Shown here: positions 8,093 to 16,683 of the stretch, piece after piece | How positions within the stretch are numbered: position 1 is the stretch's first letter | Layout: each line of letters opens with the position of its first letter | Assembly (NCBI GenBank): GCA_937991535.1 | Contig: CALKHN010000044.1 | Location: 1-64,000 of the forward strand | Direction of reading: 5' to 3' | DNA from: an uncultured Sphingobacteriales bacterium | GTDB taxonomy: Bacteria > Bacteroidota > Bacteroidia > Chitinophagales > Chitinophagaceae | Length of the DNA: 64,000 nucleotides | Program-made: the position numbers and the translations under genes | Notes under the pieces: model-generated | What the model saw: only the letters and a program-made list of their open reading frames with translations | What the model was told of the DNA's origin: nothing | The model's database searches: none

Positions 8093-10801
8093 ATGGAAGA
8101 ACTCAGCAAAAATTACGAGCCTGCAGCCGTTGAAGTAAAATGGATCCGGCACTGGAAGGAAAAAAAATATTTTAAGAGCGTGCCCGACAACCGGCCGCCT
8201 TTTACTGTGGTTATTCCCCCGCCCAATGTTACGGGTGTACTTCATATGGGGCATACCCTCAATGAAACGGTACAGGATATCCTTGTGCGCAGAGCGCGTA
8301 TGAAAGGTTTTAACGCCTGCTGGGTGCCTGGCAGCGATCACGCGTCTATTGCCACCGAAGCCAAAGTGGTGGGCATGCTCAAAGAAAGAGGAATTGACAA
8401 GAACAGCTTAAGCCGCCCCGAATTTTTAAAATACGCTTATGAGTGGAAAGAAAAATACGGTGGTATTATTTACAGCCAGATCGAAAAATTAGGCTGCAGT
8501 GTAGACTGGGACAGGGTAACTTTTACCATGGATGATGATTATTATAAAGCCGTGATGAAGGTGTTCGTTGATCTGCACAGCAAGGGATTGATTTACCGTG
8601 GGGCGAGAATGATCAACTGGGATCCCTCGGCGCAAACGGCTTTGAGTGATGAGGAAGTAGAATATAAAGACCTGCAGGGAAAGCTGTATTATATACGCTA
8701 CAACATTACCGATGAATTGGGAAACGAACTCACAAATCCCCTTACCGGTGAGAAAGGAATTGTAATTGCCACCCAGCGTCCCGAAACCATTATGGGCGAT
8801 ACGGCTGTTTGTGTTAATCCTAACGATGAACGTTATGCGCATTTAAAAAATGCAAAGGCCGTTGTTCCCCTCATTAACCGAAGCATCCCTGTTATTTTTG
8901 ATGAGTATGTTGATCCGGCTTTTGGTACGGGCGCTTTGAAGGTTACACCCGCTCACGATATCAATGACTATAACCTGGGGTTAAAGCATAATCTCGAAGT
9001 GGTGGATACACTGAATGCCGATGGTACATTGAGCGAAGCAGCAGAAATATTCGTGGGAGAAGACCGGTTTGCCGCCCGCAAAAAAATCATTACTGAATTA
9101 TCGGAAAAAGAATTCATTGTTAAGGAAGAAGAATATGCCACCCGGCTTGGGTACAGCCAACGCACAGGGGTTGTGGTAGAGCCCCGCATTTCAACCCAAT
9201 GGTTTTTAAAAATGAAACCGCTTGCCGAACCTGCCTTAAAAGCAGTGCTTGATGGTGAGATCATCATCCATCCCGGCGATAAATTCCTGGCTACCTATAA
9301 GTACTGGTTAGAGAATGTAAAGGACTGGTGCATCAGCCGCCAGTTGTGGTGGGGGCAGCAGATCCCCGCCTGGTACGATGATAAGGGCAATGTGGTGGTA
9401 GCTGAAAATGAAGAAGCCGCTAAAAAACTATACAACGCCGAATTTGGCGAAAACAATAGCAACCCTGTATTGACGCAGGATGAAGATGTGCTCGACACCT
9501 GGTTCTCTTCCTGGCTTTGGCCCATGGAAGTGTTTAAAGGTATTTCCAGCCCTGGCAATAAAGACATAGCGTATTACTATCCCACATCGGTGCTGGTAAC
9601 CGGGCAGGACATTATTTTTTTCTGGGTAGCGAGGATGATCATGGCGGGACTGGAGTACAATAAAGAAAAGCCCGTTGAAAAAGCCATTCCTTTTAAGGAC
9701 GTATACTTTACCGGCATGGTTCGGGATAAGCAGGGAAGGAAGATGAGCAAGCAATTGGGCAATTCGCCCGACCTGCTGAAACTCATTGAAGCATACGGCG
9801 CAGATGCTGTTCGTTTTGGCATTATGATATCCTCTCCGGCGGGTAACGACCTGTTGTTTGACAATGCTTCTTTAGACCAGGGAAAGTTCTTCAATAATAA
9901 ATTGTGGAATGCACTGAAGCTGGTAAAGATGTGGGAGAAAAAAATTGACGCATCACTGCCTGCCGGCGATCAGTTTGCAATACAATGGTTTGAAAGCAGG
10001 CTCAATGAAGTAGAAGCCGAAGTAGAGCAACTGTTTTCAGAATTTCGCCTGAGTGAAGCGCTTAAAACCATTTACTCTTTAATTTGGGATGATTTCTGCA
10101 GCTGGTATCTTGAATGGGTGAAGCCTGGTTTTGATCAACCCATTTCAGCAGATGTGTACAACAAAACGGTGGCTTATTTTACTGAACTGTTGCAATTACT
10201 GCATCCTTTTATGCCTTTTGTTTCTGAAGAAATATACCATTTGCTGGATGAAAGAAATGAGGATTTGTGCGTTATGCAACTTGAGCCGGTGGGTGTAGTC
10301 AACAGTGAAGTACTGCAACAGGGCGCTATACTTAAAGCGGATATAACAGCAATAAGAGATGCCAGGAAAAAGAATGAAATAAAGAGCAGTGAAAGAATTT
10401 CCTCCAAAAAAAATGCTACCGGCGATCGTATTTATAGAGACGAAAAAGAGATGGGTATGGAGCGTTTGTTAAGGAAGCAAACAAATATTTATTTTGATGA
10501 TTCAGTTTATTCTAAAGAGGATTATACTGTTGATGATAAAGAATGCATTGTAGTTTCTTCATCTGAAAGGCAATTCTATTTGTATGTTGATAAAAAAATT
10601 GACACTTCAACACAAAAAGAGCAACTGGAAAAAGACCTTGCTTATCAAAAAGGCTTTCTTACATCTATAGCAAAAAAGCTAAGCAACGAACGTTTTGTAC
10701 AAAATGCCAGGACCGAAGTAGTGGAGCTGGAAAGAAAAAAAATGGCCGATGCGAACGCTAAAATTAAAGCGATAGAAGAAAGCCTGGCGCGGCTGGATTG
10801 A
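8093..10801 (+). CDS. valS: Valyl-tRNA synthetase
   Basis: A 902-residue class I aminoacyl-tRNA synthetase that charges tRNA-Val. HMGH (residues 51-54, the HIGH motif) follows the Val/Ile/Leu-type lead-in PPPNVTGVL. The editing domain lies in the middle (ATQRPETIMGDTA). The KMSKS motif reads KMSKQ from about residue 550, followed by the anticodon-binding domain and a C-terminal coiled coil. A frame ATG exists at 8072, but MEELSKNYEP at 8093 matches the family start and leaves the TACCTTTG box outside the gene. Translation in the cytoplasm; essential. Confidence 0.97.
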   Translation: MEELSKNYEPAAVEVKWIRHWKEKKYFKSVPDNRPPFTVVIPPPNVTGVLHMGHTLNETVQDILVRRARMKGFNACWVPGSDHASIATEAKVVGMLKERGIDKNSLSRPEFLKYAYEWKEKYGGIIYSQIEKLGCSVDWDRVTFTMDDDYYKAVMKVFVDLHSKGLIYRGARMINWDPSAQTALSDEEVEYKDLQGKLYYIRYNITDELGNELTNPLTGEKGIVIATQRPETIMGDTAVCVNPNDERYAHLKNAKAVVPLINRSIPVIFDEYVDPAFGTGALKVTPAHDINDYNLGLKHNLEVVDTLNADGTLSEAAEIFVGEDRFAARKKIITELSEKEFIVKEEEYATRLGYSQRTGVVVEPRISTQWFLKMKPLAEPALKAVLDGEIIIHPGDKFLATYKYWLENVKDWCISRQLWWGQQIPAWYDDKGNVVVAENEEAAKKLYNAEFGENNSNPVLTQDEDVLDTWFSSWLWPMEVFKGISSPGNKDIAYYYPTSVLVTGQDIIFFWVARMIMAGLEYNKEKPVEKAIPFKDVYFTGMVRDKQGRKMSKQLGNSPDLLKLIEAYGADAVRFGIMISSPAGNDLLFDNASLDQGKFFNNKLWNALKLVKMWEKKIDASLPAGDQFAIQWFESRLNEVEAEVEQLFSEFRLSEALKTIYSLIWDDFCSWYLEWVKPGFDQPISADVYNKTVAYFTELLQLLHPFMPFVSEEIYHLLDERNEDLCVMQLEPVGVVNSEVLQQGAILKADITAIRDARKKNEIKSSERISSKKNATGDRIYRDEKEMGMERLLRKQTNIYFDDSVYSKEDYTVDDKECIVVSSSERQFYLYVDKKIDTSTQKEQLEKDLAYQKGFLTSIAKKLSNERFVQNARTEVVELERKKMADANAKIKAIEESLARLD

Positions 10802-11235
10802 TGAATTTGAAATTTGGGATTTGAGATTTACTGCGGGTTGCGGGTTACAGGTTGCAGGTTTCAGGTTTCAGATTGTGATCCGGTTATACCAGGGTAGTGC
10901 GATCCCGAAGGGACCGAAGACTTGTCCTGTACTTTTATACACCTTCCATTCGCTTTTGGATGGGGAGATGCTTGTGACTGTTTTTTGATGCTTTGCTGCG
11001 GTCGGCACCTGACGAAGGAAGGTCAGGCCTTAGCCTGGATTTCGGATTTTAATATCCGGATTTGAATCCCCTTCGGATTTCGAATTTCCGGCTTCGGATT
11101 TAATTTGGTATTTGTTTCTTGTGATTTGTTTTAAAATCTATTTACTTCTTGTTAAAATGCAGCGTTACCCATTTATACGCTAAACCTACCCACGCAGTAG
11201 CCGTCCATATACAAACTCACCTAAAATATACTATT
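10802..11235. other. Intergenic gap with repeat fragments
   Basis: No gene is seen. The stretch opens with gggttgcgggttacaggttgcaggtttc-like slippage words and ends with several degenerate copies of a TTCGGATTT/AATCCGAA-type word (about 11038-11110). One dispersed palindrome copy lies at 10998-11030. Confidence 0.5.
10998..11030. repeat. Dispersed palindromic repeat (GCGGTC family), copy 2
   Basis: GCGGTCGGCA followed by an inner perfect stem CCTGAC (11008-11013) / GTCAGG (11022-11027). The outer right arm has diverged from GACCGC. Confidence 0.55.
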
Positions 11236-11553
11236 ATGAAAGCCATGTACAAAACACTCGTACCAGTCGTTTTAATTGGTTTTTTATTCAGTTCCTGCGC
11301 AGCGCAATCGCGTGTAATCATTGCCGAAAGACCGGCTGTTGTTCATGTAATGATGCCTCCGCCTCCGTTTCCCGGCGCGGTATGGATACCCGGGCATCAC
11401 ATAATGCACGGTGGAAGATATGTTTATGTATCGCCCCGCTACGTACACCCGCGTCATGCTAAGCAATGGAAAAAAGCAGTTAAACATTCCCGTTATGATG
11501 CGTATGCACGCGAAAAAAAGCATTACCATAAAAACAGGAAAAACCGGTACTGA
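11236..11553 (+). CDS. Small His/Tyr/Pro-rich lipoprotein
   Basis: 105 residues. The signal peptide ends in a lipobox (FLFSSC), so the mature protein is lipid-anchored. The mature part has a PPPPFPG segment, WIPGHH, then a very basic tail rich in His, Lys, Arg and Tyr (for example KKHYHKNRKN). The layout resembles small envelope proteins with YxWGxW-type or WxPGHW-type repeats, but only one WIPGHH copy is present. The ATG at 11236 starts directly at the signal peptide; a longer frame from 11149 would put 29 extra residues in front and is unlikely. Function unknown. The next gene is convergent, 4 bp away. Confidence 0.7.
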   Translation: MKAMYKTLVPVVLIGFLFSSCAAQSRVIIAERPAVVHVMMPPPPFPGAVWIPGHHIMHGGRYVYVSPRYVHPRHAKQWKKAVKHSRYDAYAREKKHYHKNRKNRY

Positions 11554-11557
11554 GGAT

Positions 11558-12565
11558 TCAGCTTTTGTTTTTCATCCTTATCCTTAATACATACATGTCT
11601 GCAGTAATGTACAGCGTTTTGTCGTCATCGGCCAACGCCACATTGCTGCAGGCTTCCGGAACCGATATTTTTCCAGCAAGTTTTCCTTCTTTGTTGAATA
11701 TCCATACACCACCCGGGCCGGTTGCGAAAACATTGCCCCGTTTGTCAACCTTTAAACCATCGGGCAAACCTTTCTCCTTTTTGGATGCATCTGTTGCATC
11801 ATACATTAATCTTTCGTTGTAGAGACTGTCATTGACGCCTATGTCAAACATGTACCATACCGGTTTTTGCGGATCGGAGTTGGCTACAATGAGGGTTTTT
11901 TCGTTGTTGGAAAATGCAATTCCATTAGGGCGGGTAATAGAATCCGTTAGTAAGCTTACTTCTCCTTTGCTGTTCACTTTATATACACCCTGGAAAGGAA
12001 TTTCCTTTGCCGGATCCTCCATTGTTTTTTCCAGTCCGTAAGCCGGATCGGTAAAAAACAGGTCGCCATTGCTTCTGTACACGGCGTCATTGGGACTATT
12101 GAATTTCTTTCCCTGGTAATTGTAGGCCAATGGTACAAAGGCCGGTTTAGGTGCATCCAGTGGTGCAGCCATCATGGCTATCCGTCTGTCGCCATGCTGG
12201 CACATTACCAGTTTGCCGTCTTTATTCAGCAGCAGTCCGTTGGAGCCGGGTTCGCCGGTTCGTGGTGTGGCGCCGGTATAACCCGAAGGCATAAGGTACA
12301 GTTCCGTGCCTTTGGCTTCCGTCCACTTAAAAATTTTGTTGGGAGGAATATCGGAGAACAACAGCATTTTTTCGCTTTCCACCCACAGGGGGCCTTCTGT
12401 CCAGTCGAAACCTTCAGCAATGATTTCAACCTTTGCACCGGGTGTTATAATTTCTTCCAGCGAAGGGTCCATCTGTTGAATAGCGCCAATGGTTTTGAAT
12501 GGCGGAGGCTCGTTACAGCCAAAGGCAAGTGCCGCTGTTAAAACAGAGAAAATCATCTTATGCAT
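11558..12565 (-). CDS. SMP-30/gluconolactonase-like lipoprotein
   Basis: 335 residues with a lipoprotein signal (LAFGC). The mature part is a six-bladed beta-propeller of the SMP-30/gluconolactonase/LRE group: EGFDWTEGPLWV near the start, FNSPNDAVYRSNGDLFFTDPAYG in the middle (given in part: SPNDAV, LFFTDP) and ITRPNGIAFSNNEKTL later, covering the usual metal-site Glu, Asn and Asp positions. The likely reaction is lactone hydrolysis of a sugar acid in the periplasm. The frame begins with TTG at 12571, but ATG at 12565 starts the signal peptide cleanly. Confidence 0.85.
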   Translation of the reverse strand: MHKMIFSVLTAALAFGCNEPPPFKTIGAIQQMDPSLEEIITPGAKVEIIAEGFDWTEGPLWVESEKMLLFSDIPPNKIFKWTEAKGTELYLMPSGYTGATPRTGEPGSNGLLLNKDGKLVMCQHGDRRIAMMAAPLDAPKPAFVPLAYNYQGKKFNSPNDAVYRSNGDLFFTDPAYGLEKTMEDPAKEIPFQGVYKVNSKGEVSLLTDSITRPNGIAFSNNEKTLIVANSDPQKPVWYMFDIGVNDSLYNERLMYDATDASKKEKGLPDGLKVDKRGNVFATGPGGVWIFNKEGKLAGKISVPEACSNVALADDDKTLYITADMYVLRIRMKNKS

Positions 12566-12619
12566 AAGCAATCGTTTAAACTTAGTGAAGATATTATTAA
12601 TTCTGCTGTCGTATAACTA

Positions 12620-12659
12620 TAAACAAAAAACAGCAAAGCTTTTTAAAGACTTTGCTGTT
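12620..12659 (-). terminator. Terminator of the DsrE/cytochrome operon
   Basis: AACAGCAAAG (12629-12638) and CTTTGCTGTT (12650-12659) form a perfect 10-bp stem. Read on the minus strand it is followed by a T-rich tract at 12620-12630, ending the operon that finishes at 12694. Confidence 0.85.
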
Positions 12660-12693
12660 ACAGAGGTGTAATTATGCTATTTTTAGAATGCCA

Positions 12694-13125
12694 CTATCTC
12701 CCCGCCTTTATATAACCCCATCCCTCAGTTTGCCTTTGCACAATTTCGGCAATAGCATCGGGCACGGTTTCTACCCCCGGCAGCAGATCCGATTTGCTGA
12801 GCTGGTGTTTTTTCATGGCTATCTCACAAACGCGGAAAGCAATATTTTTGTTTTTGGCCAGTTGCTGAACTTCATCTGCCATACCCGACTTTCCTGTGGT
12901 TACCATTGGTAATGATCTGCCATAAAGCACTACTTCCATTTGGGCATTGGGATTGCTTTTACTTATTCCGGTTAACCAACGGATCAGGCTTTGATGGTCG
13001 GTGCTGTCGGAACTGGTTATGTCGAATACTACTTTGTATGCATTGTTTTGTGCGCTTACATTTTTCATGTACAGCAATAAAAAAAATGTAGCTACAAATG
13101 CAAGTGCCGAAAATTGCTTTTTCAT
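12694..13125 (-). CDS. Exported DsrE/DsrF-like protein
   Basis: 143 residues with a cleavable signal peptide (LLLYMKNVSAQ). The mature part has the DsrE-like layout: YKVVFDITSSD near the start, QMEVVLYGRSLP in the middle, and a conserved single Cys in AFRVCEIAMKKH, followed by LLPGVETVPDAIAEI. DsrE-family proteins carry sulfur on a Cys or handle persulfides. Periplasmic members often sit with sulfur-oxidation cytochromes, as here. Third gene of a minus-strand operon; 10 bp separate it from the cytochrome gene. Confidence 0.85.
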   Translation of the reverse strand: MKKQFSALAFVATFFLLLYMKNVSAQNNAYKVVFDITSSDSTDHQSLIRWLTGISKSNPNAQMEVVLYGRSLPMVTTGKSGMADEVQQLAKNKNIAFRVCEIAMKKHQLSKSDLLPGVETVPDAIAEIVQRQTEGWGYIKAGR

Positions 13126-13135
13126 GACTTTTGGT

Positions 13136-14128
13136 TTAATTTATTTTTTTTCTTCTTTCATTTGCTATGGGTCCAAATGGGCCATACTTGTGCTGTTGTT
13201 CAGAAAAGCCATCGGTATAAGGACCAAAAGGATGATCAATTGCTTTTTTGCTCAAATCCGGCCAATCGTTCGGAAATAGCTTATGCGGCCTGGGTTTAGA
13301 ATTAATGAAGGCGGCTACATCCCAGCATTCTTCGTTGCTTAACTGACTCTCTCCGTGGTTTACACCAAATGGCATATTGTTTTTAACAAAGCCTGCCAGC
13401 CGGCTCAGGCGATACATACCGGCCCCTGTATTGTAGCTGCCCGGCCCCCACAATGGCGGGTAATACAACGCAGAATCTATACTGTATCCACCATAGCCGT
13501 TTGCACCATGACACAACCGGCATTTGACCGCATAGATTTTTTTCCCGTTTATGGTATCGGCAGCCCGGTCCAGGTAAGAAAGTTGTTCGATTTTTGAATT
13601 AACAGGTTTTGCCCCGGACGGAACATCTTTACCAAGCCACAATATGTAAGCAACGAGTGCTTTCATTTCGCGACTTGCTGTATCAAGTCGTTTCCCGTTC
13701 ATACTACGGAGCAAACAATCATTTACCCGGAACTGTATCGTTTCCATCATCCCGCTTCTGTCTCTGTACAGTGGGTAGTTTGGCGCTACGCCCAAAAAAT
13801 TAGCACTGTATGCCGCAGTTTTGGCGCCTGCTTCCAGATGACAGTTCTGGCAATTTAACTGGTTTGAAACCTGTTTTACAATGCCATCAGGACCCAGGTA
13901 TTTTCTTGTATTGACGATTAGTTCCCTGCCGTACCAAATGAGCGCCGCATGCACCGATTGCCGTATTTGTGAAGTATCAGGTGGCAGGTACAATGCTGCC
14001 GGCCCTACGGCATCTGCTTCCTCCATACCGTTTGCTGCATGCGGTTTAATGTTGCTCCGGAAATAAATTGCAGTGACCGCCACAACCATTCCGGAGCTTA
14101 CCAATACTATTTTCTTTAACTGGCTCAT
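13136..14128 (-). CDS. Diheme c-type cytochrome, thiosulfate-dehydrogenase (TsdA)-like
   Basis: 330 residues with an N-terminal membrane anchor or signal (residues 7-24). Two heme c sites are visible: CQNCH (C93, C96, H97) and CRLCH (C203, C206, H207). Between them, DCLLRSMNGKRL (C138) matches the conserved segment of TsdA. PPLWGPGSYNTGAGM and NNMPFG in the second half are also typical. TsdA oxidises thiosulfate to tetrathionate, or runs in reverse, in the periplasm. Which direction applies here is unknown. The flanking DsrE-type proteins support a sulfur role. Substrate assignment is by family similarity only. Confidence 0.8.
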   Translation of the reverse strand: MSQLKKIVLVSSGMVVAVTAIYFRSNIKPHAANGMEEADAVGPAALYLPPDTSQIRQSVHAALIWYGRELIVNTRKYLGPDGIVKQVSNQLNCQNCHLEAGAKTAAYSANFLGVAPNYPLYRDRSGMMETIQFRVNDCLLRSMNGKRLDTASREMKALVAYILWLGKDVPSGAKPVNSKIEQLSYLDRAADTINGKKIYAVKCRLCHGANGYGGYSIDSALYYPPLWGPGSYNTGAGMYRLSRLAGFVKNNMPFGVNHGESQLSNEECWDVAAFINSKPRPHKLFPNDWPDLSKKAIDHPFGPYTDGFSEQQHKYGPFGPIANERRKKIN

Positions 14129-14143
14129 GAAATTGCATACAGG

Positions 14144-14830
14144 CTATCTCACAAAACAGTAAGCGCATCCTTTTTCCTGCGCCCTGCCAACTGCCCAAAC
14201 GCCGGATGGAACAATATGTATACCCGGAAATACTCCGCCCACCCATTCTTTTTTTACAGTAGCAGCGTCCCCGTCATTGCCTGCAGCCGCTGCACTGTAA
14301 ACGGTCATGGCCGCATCGCAAACCACGAACTGTACGCCACTTTCCTGCAGCTCATCTATACCGATGGATACGGGTCCAAAACCAGGAAATTTATAGGTGC
14401 CGGGAGCTGGCTTCCAGAACGGATTTTTTTCAGCAGTTTTATCGGTGTTCACGTCAGTAACATGAAACATTTCCCCGAATTTGTATTTTTCCCAAAGGTG
14501 ATCGTCCATTGCAAATGGTATGGCATTGTGCCGGAGTACAACCACTACACTACAATCGCTTTGCGGCGTTCCTGTGGCCTCGTTGGTTAACAAAAACACG
14601 CGTGGCCAGGCAAAAGGAAACTGGTGATGCGGTTCAGTAACATCATAAACGATGCGGTGTTTACCTGTAATTTTCTTCATCCAGTCTTCCGGATCGTTGC
14701 CAAAAGCTGAACGGATGTTTCCGGCCGATGCGTTTATTGGGGCTGTAAGTCCGCCCGTGCCTAGTGCGGCGGCTCCCAGGGTGAGCGATTGTAAAAATTT
14801 TCGGCGTGGTTGTACGTTTAATCTGGACAT
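14144..14830 (-). CDS. Tat-exported DsrE-like protein
   Basis: 228 residues. The N-terminus is a twin-arginine signal (R9-R10, RRKFLQSLTLGAAALG). The mature part has HRIVYDVTEPHHQFPFAWPR, VVLRHNAIPFAMDD, and VQFVVCDAAMTVYS, the last matching the Cys region of DsrE-like folds, plus a C-terminal CAYC pair. Tat export implies folding, possibly with a cofactor, before transport. It is the first gene of the operon and lies 15 bp upstream of the TsdA-like cytochrome. I infer a role in periplasmic sulfur chemistry from context; no reaction can be assigned. Confidence 0.65.
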   Translation of the reverse strand: MSRLNVQPRRKFLQSLTLGAAALGTGGLTAPINASAGNIRSAFGNDPEDWMKKITGKHRIVYDVTEPHHQFPFAWPRVFLLTNEATGTPQSDCSVVVVLRHNAIPFAMDDHLWEKYKFGEMFHVTDVNTDKTAEKNPFWKPAPGTYKFPGFGPVSIGIDELQESGVQFVVCDAAMTVYSAAAAGNDGDAATVKKEWVGGVFPGIHIVPSGVWAVGRAQEKGCAYCFVR

Positions 14831-15575
14831 AATAGTTGGTGTTTAAGTGTTTGTAAATTTTAGATTCCTGCTGTGGTTCTGCCAGTTCGGAGCTTCCCTG
14901 GCATTTAATACTGTTTGAGCAAGTTGTTATATCATAAAATTATATACGCTGCGGGTAAAGCGTTTTTCTTAAAAGCCCAAAAACTTTTCTTAAACGTTCA
15001 GACGCAGGTGTTTGAAAACTGCTGCCACAAAATTATATAAGCGTTATTGCTGGTGTTAGCAATAACTGTTCAAAGAGTTGTAAAATTTGTTCATTGCTGA
15101 AAGAAAAACAGATGACAACTAAAGTTCCGTGCGTCGGCCGATCGGCTATCGTCCCTAAATCAGGTTAACGGTTGAAGGCGATCCTTGTGCTATCCGCAGC
15201 AGCTATCGCAGTGAACGGTTCATTGTGGAGCGAGTTAACGCTTTGGGCAGAAGTCGAAGGAGTTATCGTGGCCGGGGCAAGTAGTAGGGGAAAGGGTTGC
15301 CAATGGGGTATGGTCATACATCGCCGGGGTTTTGTAATGAATTCCATTTCAGCGGTATCGCGGCGATAATTTATATTCTTCCGGTTAAACCCGCAAAGTA
15401 TTTCTTTTTTTATTAATTTTTGGACCTTGTTGCGTGTTCTGACCGGTTCATCCGCATCGGTTTCGGGTTTTTTACAGTCCGTTTGCTGTGCTGCGTTGAT
15501 TGTTTTATTGCAGGTGATTTTGCATTGGGAAAATGAGTATAAGTTTTAATTTTTATCCTCTTTGAACGATACACA
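14831..15575. other. Divergent intergenic region (745 bp)
   Basis: This region separates the minus-strand sulfur operon from the plus-strand phosphatase locus, so it should hold promoters for both. Overlapping ORFs near 15165-15369 on both strands lack homology-like features and I do not call them. An inverted GGCCGATCGGC occurs near 15137. No regulator site is recognised. Confidence 0.4.
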
Positions 15576-16676
15576 ATGAGAAATAAGAGCATATCCTGTT
15601 TTGCCCTGGGCCTGCTATTGCAGCTTTCCGCTTTCAGTCAAAGTAAAATAGAAAACATTATCGTCGTTACTACCGACGGATTGCGCTGGCAGGAACTTTA
15701 CACTGGAATGGACAGCGCACTGGCCAATAATGCTGCATTCAATCAAAATCAGAAAGATCATCTTTATCAAACCTTCTGGCACGAAGATCCCTCCGAGCGG
15801 AGGAGAAAATTACTGCCTTTCATTTGGGGCCATTTTGCTGCAAACGGACAGTTATACGGCAACCGCGCTTATAACAACTTTGCAGATGTTACCAATCCTC
15901 ACTGGTTTTCTTATCCTGGCTATAACGAAATGTTCACCGGGTATGTTGATCCTGCCATTAATACCAACAGTTACCCCGATAATCCGAATTTGAATGTGCT
16001 GGAGTTCATCAATAATCAGCCTGCCTATAAAAATAAAGTGGCAGCTTTTGGTTCATGGGAAGCATACGGCAGGATACTGCGCAAAAAAACAAGCGGGTTT
16101 CCTGTAATAGCGGCTTTTGATACGATAGACTGGAAAAACACCACTTATACAGAGAAGATGATAAATGCGATGAAGCAAGATTCCCATCGGCCCGGCGACG
16201 ACCACGGATGCCCCGACGTTTTTACCCATTACCAGGCAATGGAATACCTGAAAACCAGACAACCTAAAGTTTTATACATCGCCTATCTTGAAACAGATGA
16301 TTGGGCGCACGCAGGAAAATACAGCAATTATCTTAAAGCGGCGCAACAGGTAGATGCCTGGCTGCAGGAACTGTGGAATTTTATACAGCGCACCCCAGCT
16401 TACAGAAACAAAACAGCACTCCTGATAACTACCGACCATGGCAGGGGTGATATCAATAAAGCACAATGGACAAGCCATGGCGCCAAAATTGAAGGCGCCA
16501 GCGAGATATGGTTGGGTGTAATGGGGCCGGGCCTTCCCGCAAAAGGGGAAGTAAAAAAGCCGATGCAATTGTATCAAAAGCAGATAGCTCAAACGATAGC
16601 TTCTCTTTTGGCATTTAATTTTACTGCAACTCACCCCGTAGCATCCGCCATTCACCAGGTCAAAGAAAATCAATAA
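15576..16676 (+). CDS. Exported alkaline-phosphatase-superfamily enzyme, paralog 1
   Basis: 366 residues with a signal peptide ending near AFSQ. Metal-site motifs of the alkaline phosphatase superfamily are present in order: VVTTDGLRW (D34), the nucleophile region WFSYPGYNEMFTGY (likely S112), ETDDWAHAG (D242, H245), TTDHGRGD (D287, H288) and SHGAK (H301). This is the nucleotide pyrophosphatase/phosphodiesterase-like branch, so it may cleave phosphodiesters or phosphomonoesters in the periplasm. It has a close paralog at 18348. First gene of the phosphatase run; 7 bp separate it from the next gene. Confidence 0.8.
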   Translation: MRNKSISCFALGLLLQLSAFSQSKIENIIVVTTDGLRWQELYTGMDSALANNAAFNQNQKDHLYQTFWHEDPSERRRKLLPFIWGHFAANGQLYGNRAYNNFADVTNPHWFSYPGYNEMFTGYVDPAINTNSYPDNPNLNVLEFINNQPAYKNKVAAFGSWEAYGRILRKKTSGFPVIAAFDTIDWKNTTYTEKMINAMKQDSHRPGDDHGCPDVFTHYQAMEYLKTRQPKVLYIAYLETDDWAHAGKYSNYLKAAQQVDAWLQELWNFIQRTPAYRNKTALLITTDHGRGDINKAQWTSHGAKIEGASEIWLGVMGPGLPAKGEVKKPMQLYQKQIAQTIASLLAFNFTATHPVASAIHQVKENQ

Positions 16677-16683
16677 ACCGTTT

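Noticed and set aside
15165..15369. Overlapping 60-65 residue ORFs on both strands in the divergent gap
   Set aside because: They overlap each other, show no domain or convincing signal, and lie in a promoter region.
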